Shown here: positions 17,886-28,342 of the stretch, in pieces
Layout of the letters: each line of letters begins with the position of its first letter
How positions within the stretch are numbered: the first letter of the stretch is position 1
Notes under the pieces: generated by a model
Told to the model about the DNA's origin: nothing
What the model saw: only the letters and a program-made list of their open reading frames with translations
Database searches by the model: none
Program-made: the position numbers and the translations under genes
NCBI RefSeq assembly: GCF_034064985.1
Contig: NZ_CP139249.1
Span: 62,001 to 126,000 of the forward strand
Origin: Acinetobacter pittii
GTDB lineage: Bacteria > Pseudomonadota > Gammaproteobacteria > Pseudomonadales > Moraxellaceae
DNA length: 64,000 bases
Direction: 5' to 3'

Positions 17886-18457
17886 TTGAATTGATCAGGG
17901 CCGATCAATATACAAAAATGCTTTGGAAAAATGGTGCAGGCTTTACTTTAGAAATTGCTCGAAGCCTAGGTGAGGCTGACTTTGACTGGCGCATTTCGAT
18001 GGCAGATGTGACCACTTCTGGGCCATTTTCGCTATTTCCCAATAAGCAGCGAATTATTAGCGTAATTGATGGACAAGGCATGGTATTGCATATCGATGAT
18101 CTTCCTGCCACGACGCTGAACCAAGGTGATATTTTTGCTTTTCATGGTGAGAGTCAGGTCCAAAGTAAACTGGTAGACGGTGCAATTCGGGATTTAAATT
18201 TAATTTATGATCCTGCAAAGTTTCATGCCCGTTTTCAGTGGTTGAATGAGGCAGCAGAGCAGGCATTTATCAGCTCAGCAGATCTGATTTTTATTTTTAA
18301 TCATGTTGGTGAAACGGAAGTGAATGTTGATGATGATTTTGTTCAGCTTGCTGCTCACGAGACGCTAAAAATTGAGAAAAAATCTGGTGTCACATCAATC
18401 AATCTTCCAATAAAACAGCTCAAAAGTTGCTATATCATTGAGTTAATTCAACGTTAA
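17882..18457 (+). CDS. hutD: HutD family cupin protein
   Basis: The 191-residue protein belongs to the HutD/Ves bicupin family, with MLWKNGAGFTLEIA near the N-terminus and FDWRISMADVTTSGPFS near residue 35. HutD is found with hut genes in many proteobacteria and is thought to tune histidine use, perhaps by binding formylglutamate or urocanate; the role is not settled. It starts within the hutC stop codon and is followed by a strong terminator, so hutCD is its own transcript. Confidence 0.92.
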   Translation: MIELIRADQYTKMLWKNGAGFTLEIARSLGEADFDWRISMADVTTSGPFSLFPNKQRIISVIDGQGMVLHIDDLPATTLNQGDIFAFHGESQVQSKLVDGAIRDLNLIYDPAKFHARFQWLNEAAEQAFISSADLIFIFNHVGETEVNVDDDFVQLAAHETLKIEKKSGVTSINLPIKQLKSCYIIELIQR

Positions 18458-18479
18458 AACCTAAGTAATTTGCTTATTC

Positions 18480-18518
18480 AAAAGCACATGTCTACTGAAA
18501 AGACATGTGCTTTTTTTA
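18480..18518 (+). terminator. hutCD terminator
   Basis: A perfect 13-bp stem (AAAGCACATGTCT / AGACATGTGCTTT) with a 7-nt loop is followed by seven T. Confidence 0.93.
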
Positions 18519-18623
18519 TACCTGTTATAAAAATAAATTAATTTAATTCATGAGCTTATTCAAATTTTTTAAAAAAATATGAGCAAGCCTCTTCACGCCG
18601 AAAAATATTTGTGTAGTATATGG

Positions 18624-18635
18624 ATGTATATACAA
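18624..18635. promoter_or_regulatory. HutC-type operator before hutU
   Basis: ATGTATATACAA is the exact reverse complement of the 12-mer before hutC. It sits in a larger dyad: TTTGTGTAGTA (18608-18618) and TACTATACAAA (18646-18656) flank it. It lies about 75 bp before the hutU start. Confidence 0.75.
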
Positions 18636-18709
18636 GTTAATACATTACTATACAAATGCAGAAACAAGTGATGTTCTGCTGATGTAAGCTCAAAGGAAGG
18701 AGTCCGCCT

Positions 18710-20386
18710 GTGACAACAATGACAACAAAATTTCGTGATGTAGAAATTCGTGCGCCACGCGGCACTGAATTGACGGCTAAAAGTTGGTTAACTGAAGCTC
18801 CATTACGTATGTTGATGAATAACCTTGATCCGGACGTTGCAGAAAACCCGAAAGAGTTGGTTGTATACGGTGGTATTGGCCGTGCAGCACGAAACTGGGA
18901 ATGTTTCGACAAAATTGTAGATACGCTAAAAAATCTTGAAACTGATGAAACTTTATTGGTTCAATCAGGCAAACCAGTAGGTGTGTTTAAAACTCATAAA
19001 GATGCACCACGCGTTTTAATTGCAAACTCAAACCTTGTACCGCACTGGGCAAACTGGGAACACTTTAACGAATTAGACGCTAAAGCTTTGGCAATGTACG
19101 GTCAAATGACAGCAGGTTCGTGGATCTACATTGGTAGCCAAGGTATCGTACAAGGTACTTATGAAACTTTCGTTGAGGCAGGCCGCCAACACTACAACGG
19201 TGACTTAAAAGGCCGTTGGGTTCTTACCGCAGGTTTAGGTGGTATGGGTGGCGCTCAGCCTTTAGCTGCAACACTTGCAGGTGCGTGTTCTTTAAACATC
19301 GAATGCCAACAAGCAAGTATCGATTTCCGTTTACGTACCCGTTATGTAGACGAACAAGCGACTGATTTAGATGACGCTTTAGCACGTATTGACCGCTATA
19401 CAAAAGAAGGTAAAGCAATTTCAATTGCGCTTCATGGTAACGCTGCTGAAATTTTACCTGAGCTTGTACGCCGTGGTGTACGTCCAGATATGGTGACTGA
19501 CCAAACAAGTGCACACGATCCCCTTAATGGCTACTTACCAGTAGGCTGGACTTGGGATGAATACCGTGCACGTGCGAAAACTGAACCGGAAGCTGTTGTA
19601 AAAGCTGCAAAACAGTCGATGGCGAAGCATGTACAAGCGATGCTTGATTTCCAAAAAATGGGTGTTCCAACATTTGACTATGGCAATAACATCCGTCAAA
19701 TGGCGAAAGAAGAAGGTGTAGCAAACGCTTTTGATTTCCCAGGCTTCGTACCTGCATACATCCGTCCATTGTTCTGTCGCGGTATTGGTCCATTCCGTTG
19801 GGCTGCGCTTTCTGGTGACCCAGAAGACATTTATAAAACAGATGCCAAAGTTAAAGAGTTAATTCCTGATGATGAACATTTACATCACTGGTTAGACATG
19901 GCACGTGAACGTATTAGCTTCCAAGGCTTACCAGCGCGTATTTGCTGGGTAGGTTTAGGCTTACGTGCAAAACTTGGTTTGGCATTTAACGAAATGGTTC
20001 GTAGCGGTGAATTGTCTGCACCAGTTGTGATTGGTCGTGACCATTTAGACTCAGGTTCAGTTGCAAGTCCAAACCGTGAAACTGAAGCAATGCAAGACGG
20101 CTCAGATGCAGTATCAGACTGGCCTTTATTAAATGCGTTGCTCAATACAGCAGGCGGCGCAACTTGGGTGTCTTTACATCACGGTGGTGGTGTAGGTATG
20201 GGCTTCTCTCAACACTCAGGCGTTGTGATTGTGTGTGATGGTACAGATGAAGCTGCTGCACGTATTGCTCGCGTACTGACCAATGACCCTGCAACAGGTG
20301 TTATGCGTCATGCCGATGCAGGTTATGAAATTGCGATTAACTGTGCGAAAGAGCAAGGCCTACACTTGCCAATGATCACGCAATAA
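18710..20386 (+). CDS. hutU: Urocanate hydratase
   Basis: The 558-residue protein is full length. The start is a GTG with AAGGAAGGAG about 7 nt upstream; an ATG three codons in has poorer spacing. It contains the NAD-binding [17 protein letters not shown] region (near 179) and ICWVGLG (near 411) with the active-site cysteine. It hydrates urocanate to imidazolonepropionate with tightly bound NAD. It is first in hutUHTIG, behind a HutC operator. Confidence 0.97.
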   Translation: MTTMTTKFRDVEIRAPRGTELTAKSWLTEAPLRMLMNNLDPDVAENPKELVVYGGIGRAARNWECFDKIVDTLKNLETDETLLVQSGKPVGVFKTHKDAPRVLIANSNLVPHWANWEHFNELDAKALAMYGQMTAGSWIYIGSQGIVQGTYETFVEAGRQHYNGDLKGRWVLTAGLGGMGGAQPLAATLAGACSLNIECQQASIDFRLRTRYVDEQATDLDDALARIDRYTKEGKAISIALHGNAAEILPELVRRGVRPDMVTDQTSAHDPLNGYLPVGWTWDEYRARAKTEPEAVVKAAKQSMAKHVQAMLDFQKMGVPTFDYGNNIRQMAKEEGVANAFDFPGFVPAYIRPLFCRGIGPFRWAALSGDPEDIYKTDAKVKELIPDDEHLHHWLDMARERISFQGLPARICWVGLGLRAKLGLAFNEMVRSGELSAPVVIGRDHLDSGSVASPNRETEAMQDGSDAVSDWPLLNALLNTAGGATWVSLHHGGGVGMGFSQHSGVVIVCDGTDEAAARIARVLTNDPATGVMRHADAGYEIAINCAKEQGLHLPMITQ

Positions 20387-20473
20387 AAATACACGGAAGA
20401 ACTAGCGGTGCTTTTTGCAATTGTGAAAAGCACCGTCTCAGCAGAATATAGTGCAAAAAATTAGGAAGCCAAC

Positions 20474-22012
20474 ATGGAATTATTAATCCAACCGGGAAAA
20501 CTGACCTTAGCCGATTTACGTCAAGCCTACCTCAACCCAATTAAAGTTAAATTAGATGAAAGTGCTTCATCTGCAATTAATGCAAGCGTGGCTTGCGTTG
20601 AGAAAATTGTAAATGAAGGACGTACAGCTTACGGTATTAACACGGGCTTTGGCTTACTTGCTTCAACTAAAATTGCTCCTGAAGATTTAGAAAAATTACA
20701 GCGTTCATTGGTTCTTTCGCATGCGGCAGGTGTAGGTGAAGCACTTGATGATGCAATGGTTCGTTTAATTATTCTATTGAAAGCAAATAGTTTGGCGCGT
20801 GGTTTCTCTGGTATTCGCCGTAAAGTGATTGATGCTTTGTTGGCTTTAATTAATGCCGAAGTTTACCCACACATTCCACTGAAAGGTTCAGTAGGGGCTT
20901 CAGGTGACTTGGCACCACTTGCACACATGTCTTTAGTGTTACTTGGTGAAGGTAAAGCGCGTTATAAAGGTGAATGGTTACCCGCAGTTGAAGCTTTAAA
21001 AGTTGCAGGCTTAGAACCAATTTCTTTAGCAGCTAAAGAAGGCTTAGCACTTTTAAATGGTACACAAGTTTCAACGGCTTATGCTTTACGCGGCTTATTT
21101 GAAGCGGAAGATTTATTTGCAGCTGCAACTGTTTGTGGTGGCTTAAGCGTTGAAGCAATGCTGGGTTCACGTGCACCATTCGATGCTCGTATTCACGAAG
21201 TACGTGGTCAACGTGGCCAAATTGATGTAGCTGCGGCTTATCGTGATCTCTTAACAGACTCGAGTGAAATTGCACATTCACACGAAGACTGTAGCAAAGT
21301 TCAAGACCCATACTCTTTACGTTGCCAACCACAGGTGATGGGCGCATGTTTAACCCAAATCCGTCAGGCTGCTGAAGTATTAGAAATTGAAGCAAATGCT
21401 GTATCTGATAACCCGCTTGTTTTTGCTGAACAAGGTGACGTGATTTCTGGTGGTAACTTCCATGCAGAACCTGTAGCAATGGCGGCCGATAATCTAGCTT
21501 TGGCAATTGCAGAAATTGGTTCACTGTCTGAACGTCGTATTTCGATGATGATGGACCGTCATATGTCACAACTTCCACCGTTCTTGGTGGCAAATGGTGG
21601 TGTTAACTCAGGCTTTATGATTGCTCAGGTAACTGCTGCTGCTCTTGCAAGTGACAATAAAGCGCTTGCACATCCAGCAAGTGTTGATAGCTTGCCGACT
21701 TCTGCCAACCAAGAAGACCATGTATCAATGGCTCCGAATGCTGGTAAACGTCTTTGGTATATGGCTGACAACGTCCGCGGCATTTTAGCTGTTGAATGGT
21801 TAGGCGCTTGTCAGGGTCTAGACTTCCGTGAAGGCCTAAAAAGCTCGCCTAAACTTGAACAAGCTCGTAAAATCTTGCGCGCTCAAGTGCCTTACTACAG
21901 TGAAGACCGTTTCTTTGCTCCTGATATTGAGCAAGCAAGTGAATTACTCTCAAGCGGCTGCTTAAACGAGTTAATTATTCCAAAACTACTCCCTAGTTTA
22001 TCTGAAGTGTGA
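20474..22012 (+). CDS. hutH: Histidine ammonia-lyase
   Basis: The 512-residue protein has the autocatalytic MIO triad A142-S143-G144 within [16 protein letters not shown], the same numbering as the Pseudomonas enzyme, and the substrate-binding Tyr region [10 protein letters not shown]. It deaminates histidine to urocanate, the first hut step. In Acinetobacter this activity has been tied to freeing zinc from histidine complexes under starvation, alongside ZigA encoded 5 kb upstream (from memory). An AGGAAGC site precedes the ATG. Confidence 0.97.
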   Translation: MELLIQPGKLTLADLRQAYLNPIKVKLDESASSAINASVACVEKIVNEGRTAYGINTGFGLLASTKIAPEDLEKLQRSLVLSHAAGVGEALDDAMVRLIILLKANSLARGFSGIRRKVIDALLALINAEVYPHIPLKGSVGASGDLAPLAHMSLVLLGEGKARYKGEWLPAVEALKVAGLEPISLAAKEGLALLNGTQVSTAYALRGLFEAEDLFAAATVCGGLSVEAMLGSRAPFDARIHEVRGQRGQIDVAAAYRDLLTDSSEIAHSHEDCSKVQDPYSLRCQPQVMGACLTQIRQAAEVLEIEANAVSDNPLVFAEQGDVISGGNFHAEPVAMAADNLALAIAEIGSLSERRISMMMDRHMSQLPPFLVANGGVNSGFMIAQVTAAALASDNKALAHPASVDSLPTSANQEDHVSMAPNAGKRLWYMADNVRGILAVEWLGACQGLDFREGLKSSPKLEQARKILRAQVPYYSEDRFFAPDIEQASELLSSGCLNELIIPKLLPSLSEV

Positions 22013-22076
22013 TTGATAAAACGGTCACATGGAGTGGCCGAATCTAACTAAATATCCTCAAGGATTGGAGATTATA

Positions 22077-23489
22077 ATGTCACAAAACTCCACACTACAG
22101 CGGGGTTTAAACACCCGCCACATTCGTTTCTTGGCATTGGGCTCAGCAATTGGAACTGGGCTTTTCTATGGTTCGGCAACTGCAATTAAAATGGCAGGGC
22201 CTTCAGTATTACTTGCGTATATCGTTGCAGGGATTGCAATTTATATCGTTATGCGCGCTTTGGGTGAAATGGCTGTCCATAATCCCGTCTCTGGCTCATT
22301 CAGCCACTATGCATCACAGTACATTGGTCCATTGGCTGGTTTTACGACAGGCTGGACGTATGTCTTTGAAATGGTGATTGTTGCAATTGCCGATGTGACT
22401 GCTTTTGGTATTTATATGGGGTTCTGGTATCCCGATGTACCACGGTGGATCTGGATTTTATCCCTGATTATGTTCTTAGGTGCAATTAACCTTATTCACG
22501 TTAAAGTCTTTGGTGAGCTCGAGTTTTGGCTGTCTATTGTCAAGGTGAGCGCCATTGTTGCCATGATTTTAGGTGGAATAGGCTTAATGTTCTACGGCTT
22601 CCATGCTGACCATAGCAGTGTAGTTCCAGGGATTCAAAACTTATGGATTTATGATGGCTTTATGCCACATGGGATTGCCGGCTTAGTTGCATGTTTATCT
22701 GTGGTTGTATTTGCTTTCGGTGGTATCGAAATTATTGGTATTACAGCGGGTGAATCACAAGATCCGAAAACTACTTTACCGAAAGCAATTAATGCAGTTC
22801 CAGTACGTATTTTACTTTTCTATGTACTAACCATTTTTGTACTGATGTCGATTTTCCCATGGAATCAAATTGGTAGCCAAGGTAGTCCATTCGTACAAAT
22901 TTTTGAAAATCTAGGAATTCCATCTGCTGCGCATATTTTAAATATGGTGGTGGTGACCGCTGCAATCTCGGCAATTAATAGTGACGTGTTTGGTGCTGGC
23001 CGTATGCTTTATGGTATGGCAAACCGTGGTCAAGCGCCTCGAGTTTTTCAGAAATTATCACGTAATGGTGTGCCATGGATGACTGTAGTGGTTATGGCTG
23101 GTGTGCTATTAATTGGTGTGGTGCTGAACTACCTAATTCCTGAAAATGTATTCATGATCATTGCATCGATTGCAACTTTCGCAACTGTTTGGGTGTGGCT
23201 CATGATCTTGCTTTCGCAAGTCGCAATGCGCCGTAAGTTATCTACTGCTGAAATTAAAGCACTTGATTTCCCTATCTGGGGTTGGCCATATGCACCTGCG
23301 TTTGCAATTGGTTTTATGGCGTTCATCTTAGTCATGATGGGATATTTCCCAGATTCACGTCCTGCAATTTATGTAGGAATCACTTGGCTTGCTCTGTTAA
23401 CGATTGCTTATCGCATTTGGGTCAAGCCAGAGCAGAGCTTGGGAAAGGAAAGTAATCCTATCCAGCAAAATGTTGAGATAGAAAGCTAA
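22077..23489 (+). CDS. hutT: Histidine-type amino acid permease of the hut operon
   Basis: The start at 22077 is preceded by GGAG with 6-nt spacing; an earlier Met at 22029 has no site. The 470-residue, 12-segment AAT-family permease ([38 protein letters not shown]) is encoded inside hutUHTIG and so most likely imports histidine. It closely resembles the permease at 11991-13379, so the two may be old paralogues with different substrates. Confidence 0.92.
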   Translation: MSQNSTLQRGLNTRHIRFLALGSAIGTGLFYGSATAIKMAGPSVLLAYIVAGIAIYIVMRALGEMAVHNPVSGSFSHYASQYIGPLAGFTTGWTYVFEMVIVAIADVTAFGIYMGFWYPDVPRWIWILSLIMFLGAINLIHVKVFGELEFWLSIVKVSAIVAMILGGIGLMFYGFHADHSSVVPGIQNLWIYDGFMPHGIAGLVACLSVVVFAFGGIEIIGITAGESQDPKTTLPKAINAVPVRILLFYVLTIFVLMSIFPWNQIGSQGSPFVQIFENLGIPSAAHILNMVVVTAAISAINSDVFGAGRMLYGMANRGQAPRVFQKLSRNGVPWMTVVVMAGVLLIGVVLNYLIPENVFMIIASIATFATVWVWLMILLSQVAMRRKLSTAEIKALDFPIWGWPYAPAFAIGFMAFILVMMGYFPDSRPAIYVGITWLALLTIAYRIWVKPEQSLGKESNPIQQNVEIES

Positions 23490-23496
23490 CAAATGA

Positions 23497-23528
23497 ACTG
23501 CCCAATGGTTGAACTATTGGGCAGTTTT
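23497..23528 (+). other. Intercistronic hairpin between hutT and hutI
   Basis: A perfect 10-bp stem (ACTGCCCAAT / ATTGGGCAGT) with a 9-nt loop is followed by TTT, 16 nt before the preferred hutI start. It could be a leaky terminator, a stabilising 3' end, or a processing site. Confidence 0.6.
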
Positions 23529-23540
23529 GAGGAAGGGCTA

Positions 23541-24746
23541 ATGAAAAAACTTTGGCAAAATTGCCACATTGCGACCATGCAAAATGGGCAATATTCCTAC
23601 ATTGAAGATGCTGCAATCGTCACAGAAGGGCATCTGATTCACTGGATTGGAAAACAACAACAACTTCCTGCCGACACGTATTCCGAAACAGTTGACTTAA
23701 ATGGCGCTTGGGTAACCCCAGGGCTCATCGACTGTCATACGCATAGCGTATTTGGTGGCAACCGTAGTGTTGAGTTTGAAAAACGTTTGCAAGGTGTGAG
23801 CTATGCTGAAATTGCAGCAAGCGGTGGCGGTATTGCCAGTACTGTTCGTGCAACACGTGAAGCAAGCGAAGAACAATTACTAAGCTCAGCACTTAAACGT
23901 ATTCGCTGTATGCAACAAGACGGCGTTACAACTATCGAGATTAAGTCTGGTTACGGACTCAATTATGAAAATGAACGCAAGATGCTGCGTGTGATTCGTC
24001 AAATTGGTGAAGCTTTACCGATGACGGTCAAAAGTACCTGTTTAGCTGCGCATGCGTTGCCGCCAGAGTACAAAGACCAAAGCGATGCTTATATCGAGCA
24101 TATCTGTACAGAGATGTTGCCTAAACTACATGCTGAAGGTTTAGTCGATGCAGTAGATGCATTCTGCGAGCATTTGGCATTTTCACCAGCTCAGGTTGAA
24201 CGTGTTTTTAAAACGGCACAATCATTAGGTTTGCCCGTTAAGCTTCATGCTGAGCAGCTCTCATCGCTAGGTGGCTCAAGTTTGGCAGCACGTTATCATG
24301 CTTTGTCGGCTGACCATTTAGAGTACATGACCGAAGATGATGTTAAAGCCATGGCAGAGTCGGGCACGGTTGCAGTGTTATTACCGGGTGCCTTTTATTT
24401 ATTACGTGAAACACAATACCCACCGATTGAAAGCCTGATTAAACATGGTGTGCGTATTGCGCTGTCGAGTGATTTAAATCCGGGTACATCTCCAGCACTT
24501 TCTTTACGTTTAATGCTCAATATGGGCAGCACACTTTTTCGCTTAACGCCTGAGCAAGCATTAGCGGGTGTCACCATTCATGCTGCACAAGCGCTCGGTT
24601 TAGAGTACACACACGGCAGTCTGGAGCAGGGTAAAGTCGCTGACTTTGTGGCTTGGGATATTGAGCATCCATCTGAAATTGTTTACTGGCTTGGCGGCGA
24701 TTTGCCTAAGCGAGTCGTTCAGCATGGACAAGAAGTTATTTTTTAG
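23541..24746 (+). CDS. hutI: Imidazolonepropionase
   Basis: The start at 23541 follows GAGGAAGGGCTA; the longer frame from 23493 would run through the hairpin. The 401-residue amidohydrolase has the metal-binding [12 protein letters not shown] block, the substrate region [14 protein letters not shown], and a downstream KLHAEQLS histidine and [10 protein letters not shown] aspartate. It opens the ring of imidazolonepropionate to formiminoglutamate. Confidence 0.96.
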   Translation: MKKLWQNCHIATMQNGQYSYIEDAAIVTEGHLIHWIGKQQQLPADTYSETVDLNGAWVTPGLIDCHTHSVFGGNRSVEFEKRLQGVSYAEIAASGGGIASTVRATREASEEQLLSSALKRIRCMQQDGVTTIEIKSGYGLNYENERKMLRVIRQIGEALPMTVKSTCLAAHALPPEYKDQSDAYIEHICTEMLPKLHAEGLVDAVDAFCEHLAFSPAQVERVFKTAQSLGLPVKLHAEQLSSLGGSSLAARYHALSADHLEYMTEDDVKAMAESGTVAVLLPGAFYLLRETQYPPIESLIKHGVRIALSSDLNPGTSPALSLRLMLNMGSTLFRLTPEQALAGVTIHAAQALGLEYTHGSLEQGKVADFVAWDIEHPSEIVYWLGGDLPKRVVQHGQEVIF

Positions 24747-24756
24747 ACGGTGGCAT

Positions 24757-25677
24757 ATGAATCACACATTTAAATGGCAAGGCCGCCATGATGGCGAGGG
24801 TGAAGCACACCAACGTATTCACCATATTATGAATAAAACCCAACCTGCTGAATTTGCCCTGATTGGTTTTAGCTCTGATGAAGGTGTGAAGCGTAACAAA
24901 GGCCGAGTTGGCGCTGCCGAAGCGCCAGATGCAATCCGTACTCAACTGGCTAATTTACCGATTCATCGCCCAGTCAGTATTGTCGATTTGGGTACAGTGA
25001 CTTGTGAATATGACAATTTAGAGCAAGCACAAACAGAGTTGGCAGAACAAGTCGCAAACAGCTTGCAAAATGGTTTAAAGCCGATTGTATTGGGTGGCGG
25101 ACATGAGGTTGCATTTGGTAGCTTTAGCGGTCTGTTCCAATATGTACAAGCCCACGCGCCAGATAAAAAAATAGGCATTATTAATTTCGATGCCCATTTT
25201 GATTTGCGTGAAGCCGAACATGCCACCTCTGGAACACCTTTTTTACAGGCAGCTCGACTTTCAGAACAGCATCAAAAACAATTTAATTATTTATGTATTG
25301 GGGTCGCCAACCATGCCAATACTAAAGTTTTGTTTGATACAGCCGATGCGCTGAATTGTTCATATTTGCGCGATCATGAGGTTAATATTTTTAACCTATT
25401 AAACGTACTTGCGGCGGTTGATGCTTTTATTGAAAAAGTAGACTGTTTGTACGTTACGATTGATTTAGATGTCTTTGCGGCTGCGGTTGCACCAGGGGTG
25501 AGTGCACCTGCTGTAAAAGGAATTGATTTAGCTACTTTTGAAGCACTTTTTAAGCATATTCAAGAGACTGGCAAAATCAAACTTTTAGATATTGCTGAAT
25601 GCAATCCAAAATTTGATTTGGACAATAGAACAGCAAAACTGGCTGCGTATATTGTTTATCAATATTTGTTTTCTTGA
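24757..25677 (+). CDS. hutG: Formimidoylglutamase (arginase family)
   Basis: The start at 24757 has GACGGTGG close upstream; the reading frame extends back over hutI but without a site. The 306-residue ureohydrolase-fold enzyme shows the Mn-binding blocks LGGGHEVAFGSF, INFDAHFDLR and TIDLDVFAAAVAPGVSAP. It hydrolyses formiminoglutamate to glutamate and formamide in one step, the last step of this hut version. Formamide would be left over. A strong terminator ends the operon. Confidence 0.95.
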   Translation: MNHTFKWQGRHDGEGEAHQRIHHIMNKTQPAEFALIGFSSDEGVKRNKGRVGAAEAPDAIRTQLANLPIHRPVSIVDLGTVTCEYDNLEQAQTELAEQVANSLQNGLKPIVLGGGHEVAFGSFSGLFQYVQAHAPDKKIGIINFDAHFDLREAEHATSGTPFLQAARLSEQHQKQFNYLCIGVANHANTKVLFDTADALNCSYLRDHEVNIFNLLNVLAAVDAFIEKVDCLYVTIDLDVFAAAVAPGVSAPAVKGIDLATFEALFKHIQETGKIKLLDIAECNPKFDLDNRTAKLAAYIVYQYLFS

Positions 25678-25701
25678 GAAACAATTTTTAATGTAGAAAT
25701 G

Positions 25702-25740
25702 AAAAAGTGCACTGAGATCGTTCATGTGCACTTTTTTTTT
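25702..25740 (+). terminator. hutUHTIG terminator
   Basis: The stem AAAAGTGCAC / GTGCACTTTT with a 13-nt loop is followed by a long T tract. Confidence 0.92.
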
Positions 25741-25932
25741 AAGTTCTTGGTCTATTAAAGTCAGATGTGGAATATAGATAGCAACTATAAATAATATAAT
25801 TAAAAAGAAAATTAATTTATAAAATCATTTAGTTAAAAAAATACTCGATTTTTACACCATTTTATATGCTGCTTGGCACGTAATTTGTTTTGTCTTTATT
25901 TTAACCTTTGTTAAATATTTCTGGATAATTAA

Positions 25933-27759
25933 ATGAAAAACAGAACCTTACAATTGGCTTGTATCAGTGTTTTATTTTGGATGTTTCATTCTTCTAATGC
26001 AACAACCCCCGAAATAAATACAAATAGCATCGAAAAATCACAATCTAAACAAAACAGTAATGTCTCTGTTCGAGTGAAAGCTTTAAACCAACTTTTACAG
26101 GAACAGTGGGAATATACTTTGAAAAATAGTCCTGAAACTGCAACCGTTTTAGGAGATTTACGCTATAACAATCGATGGACTGAGCTTTCAAAAAATCAGA
26201 TCGAGAAAGATAAAAAAAGTACGCAAAATTTTTTAAATCGTTTTGAAGCAATTGATAGCACAGGGTTTTCAGCAACTGATCAATTAAATAAAAATTTAAT
26301 GATTTATCAGTTGAAAGAAACACTTAAAAATTATGATTTGAAACTCTATGAGATGCCTTTTAATCAAATGTGGGGGCTACATTTACAATTTCCAGGATTT
26401 ATTAGTTCGATTCCATTTGATAATGCTAAGCAATATCAAGACTATATTACTCGTTTAAAACAGATTCCTCTTATTCTTGATCAAGGGATTCAGTTAGCGA
26501 AACAAGGCCAAAAAGATGGCTTGATGCCACCCAAATATTTAATTGAAAAGGTAGCAAAGCAGATTAATAGTATTGCAACTCCCGTAGGGAAGGACAGTGT
26601 TTTTGCCTCTCCATTAAAGCAATTTCCAAAAAATATTTCGAAAGCAGAACAAGAACGTTTAAGCCGTGAAATGCTACAGGCCATAGATCAGAATGTTCGG
26701 CCTGCCTATCAAAAGCTCGGGACGTTTATTCAGAAAGATTACTTACCCTATGGACGACAACACGAGGGTATATGGAGTTTGCCAAACGGTGACGAACTCT
26801 ATCGCTTTTATGTAGAAAACAATACGACAACCTCTGAAAGCCCTGAAACTATTCATCAGCTCGGGTTAAAAGAAGTTGCTCGTATAGAAGCGGAAATGCT
26901 GAAAATTGCCAAAGCACAAGGTTTCAATGATTTAAAAAGTTTCCAACAATCTTTAAAGACAAATCCCGCGGTTTTCCCAAAATCTCGTGAAGAAATTTTA
27001 GAGATTTATCGCGGGTATATTGCCCAAATGCAACCAGAGTTGCCGAAGCTCTTCGGTTTATTACCCAAAAATAAAGTCGAAGTTTTGCCTGTAGAGCAAT
27101 ACCGAGAAAAAGAAGCGGCAGGTGCGGAGTATCACCAAGGCACACCTGATGGTTCACGCCCCGGACAGGTATATGTAAATACTGGCGACTTCTCTGAACG
27201 TTCCAAAATATCAATGGAAGCGACCGCTTACCATGAGGCAATTCCCGGCCACCATATGCAGATTGATATTGCCCAAAACTTGCCAAATTTGCCGATGTTC
27301 CGAAAGCAACCCAACCACACCGCCTACATTGAAGGATGGGCACTTTACGCAGAGCAACTGGGCAAAGACGTTGGTTTCTATAAAGACCCGCTTTCAGACT
27401 ATGGAAGACTATCGAGTGAGTTGTTCCGTGCTTGTCGTCTAGTGGTTGACACTGGGGTACATTATAAAAAATGGACCCGTCAGCAAATGATTGATTTTAT
27501 GCGGGAACACTCAGCTTTAGATGAACCAGATATTCAGGCAGAGACAGATCGCTATATTGCTATTCCTGCCCAAGCATTAGCCTATAAAATGGGACAACTG
27601 AAAATTTTAGAGTTACGAGAGCTAGCCAAACAGGAGCTTGGAGATCGTTTTGATATCAAAGCGTTCCATGACATGGTTTTAAATGCAGGAACATTGCCTT
27701 TAAATATATTAGATGCACGTATTAAAAATTGGATTAAGGAACAAAAAGCGGCAGCTTAA
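25933..27759 (+). CDS. Secreted DUF885 family protein (probable zinc metallopeptidase)
   Basis: The 608-residue protein begins with a signal peptide (cleavage likely after HSSNA, about residue 23). It carries the DUF885 signature AYHEAIPGHHMQ around H434-E435, plus downstream YIEGWALYAEQLG and SELFRACRLVVDTGVH. The HExxxxHH arrangement resembles a zinc peptidase. Several family members are annotated as peptidases, but substrates are unknown. It follows hut with its own AT-rich promoter region and a terminator. No strong ribosome site is visible before the ATG. Confidence 0.85.
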   Translation: MKNRTLQLACISVLFWMFHSSNATTPEINTNSIEKSQSKQNSNVSVRVKALNQLLQEQWEYTLKNSPETATVLGDLRYNNRWTELSKNQIEKDKKSTQNFLNRFEAIDSTGFSATDQLNKNLMIYQLKETLKNYDLKLYEMPFNQMWGLHLQFPGFISSIPFDNAKQYQDYITRLKQIPLILDQGIQLAKQGQKDGLMPPKYLIEKVAKQINSIATPVGKDSVFASPLKQFPKNISKAEQERLSREMLQAIDQNVRPAYQKLGTFIQKDYLPYGRQHEGIWSLPNGDELYRFYVENNTTTSESPETIHQLGLKEVARIEAEMLKIAKAQGFNDLKSFQQSLKTNPAVFPKSREEILEIYRGYIAQMQPELPKLFGLLPKNKVEVLPVEQYREKEAAGAEYHQGTPDGSRPGQVYVNTGDFSERSKISMEATAYHEAIPGHHMQIDIAQNLPNLPMFRKQPNHTAYIEGWALYAEQLGKDVGFYKDPLSDYGRLSSELFRACRLVVDTGVHYKKWTRQQMIDFMREHSALDEPDIQAETDRYIAIPAQALAYKMGQLKILELRELAKQELGDRFDIKAFHDMVLNAGTLPLNILDARIKNWIKEQKAAA

Positions 27760-27831
27760 AACAAAAATCGAAATTTAGGTCAGGTCTTCGTTGGGCCTGA
27801 TTTAAAAGCTATAGAAAAGTAAACTCTAGAA

Positions 27832-27870
27832 AAGATGATAAGAGGTATATGCTTATCATCTTATATTTTT
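27832..27870 (+). terminator. Terminator after the DUF885 gene
   Basis: An 11-bp stem (AAGATGATAAG / CTTATCATCTT) with a 9-nt loop is followed by ATATTTTT. It is AT-rich and probably modest in strength. Confidence 0.6.
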
Positions 27871-28037
27871 ATATAAACTGTTAAATTAGAATTAACGATT
27901 AATCTATTTTATTAACTAAATATATATAACTCATGTTTATATTTTAAATTTTATTAAAAGCTTTAAATATAAAATAAGGAAAATATTATATAAACATTAA
28001 TTAAATTATTATATTTAAACTTTTTCATTAAAATAAA

Positions 28038-28066
28038 TTGACGTTCTTTATTATACAGATTAATAT
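28038..28066 (+). promoter_or_regulatory. Sigma-70 promoter of the structured RNA
   Basis: TTGACG (28038-28043), a 17-bp spacer, and TAATAT (28061-28066) match the consensus well. Transcription would start near 28073, exactly where the G+C-rich, hairpin-dense segment begins. Confidence 0.75.
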
Positions 28067-28072
28067 TTCGTT

Positions 28073-28306
28073 GCTGGCCTACATTGCCAGACGGTTTTGA
28101 CAGACCGTACTTAGCAAATGGGTTATACTTTCTGAGTATTTCCCATGTGGAACCTTTGTGCCCCCTTTTTCTCTATGGTAGGGCGGAAGGGGGACGCGTT
28201 CGCGCGTGCTGGTCGCTAAGTCTAGTCTGTCAACCCTCTTTCGTTCTGCCACCCTAATCAATTGACGGTGATTTGGTGGTAGGACTCCATTTTTAAGGAG
28301 TTGGCC
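28073..28306 (+). ncRNA. Structured small RNA candidate, possibly C4-like
   Basis: The segment folds into successive stems: CTGGC/GCCAG (28074-28090), ACGGT/ACCGT (28091-28108), ATGGG-ATACT/AGTAT-CCCAT (28118-28146), CCCCCTT/AAGGGGG (28161-28193), ACGCG-TTCG-CGCGT (28194-28207), CTGCCACC/GGTGGTAG (28246-28282) and GACTCC/GGAGTT (28283-28302). An 18-nt block at 28098-28115 can instead pair with 28215-28232 (15 of 18), so two folds compete. I recall multi-copy A. baumannii sRNAs likened to phage P1 C4 antisense RNA; this may be one, but I cannot verify that. The 3' end is uncertain. Confidence 0.65.
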
Positions 28307-28342
28307 ATGCCATTATTTAAACTCATTTTCTCTCTCATTTAA
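28307..28342 (+). CDS. Possible 11-residue hydrophobic peptide with hidden ribosome site
   Basis: AAGGAG (28295-28300) lies 6 nt before an ATG that opens MPLFKLIFSLI. The ribosome site is locked in the GACTCC/GGAGTT stem. This resembles regulated leader peptides or type I toxin messages. It is very short, so real translation is unproven. Confidence 0.3.
   Translation: MPLFKLIFSLI

Noticed and set aside
21033..21593. 186-codon ORF opposite hutH
   Set aside because: It is antisense to a clearly conserved enzyme gene; the Gln/His/Leu-rich translation is a shadow of hutH codons.
11991..23489. The two AAT-type permeases as a recent duplication
   Set aside because: They share family motifs but differ throughout, and sit in separately regulated loci. 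They look like old paralogues rather than a recent repeat.
26924..27343. 139-codon ORF opposite the DUF885 gene
   Set aside because: It is antisense to a conserved domain region and has no recognisable features.
28175..28219. 14-codon plus-strand ORF inside the structured RNA
   Set aside because: It starts within a strong stem and has no ribosome site.
28079..28261. 60-codon minus-strand ORF over the structured RNA
   Set aside because: It lies within the hairpin-rich block, opposite the promoter-driven RNA, and its Arg-rich sequence is what inverted repeats of this kind yield by chance. No ribosome site was seen.
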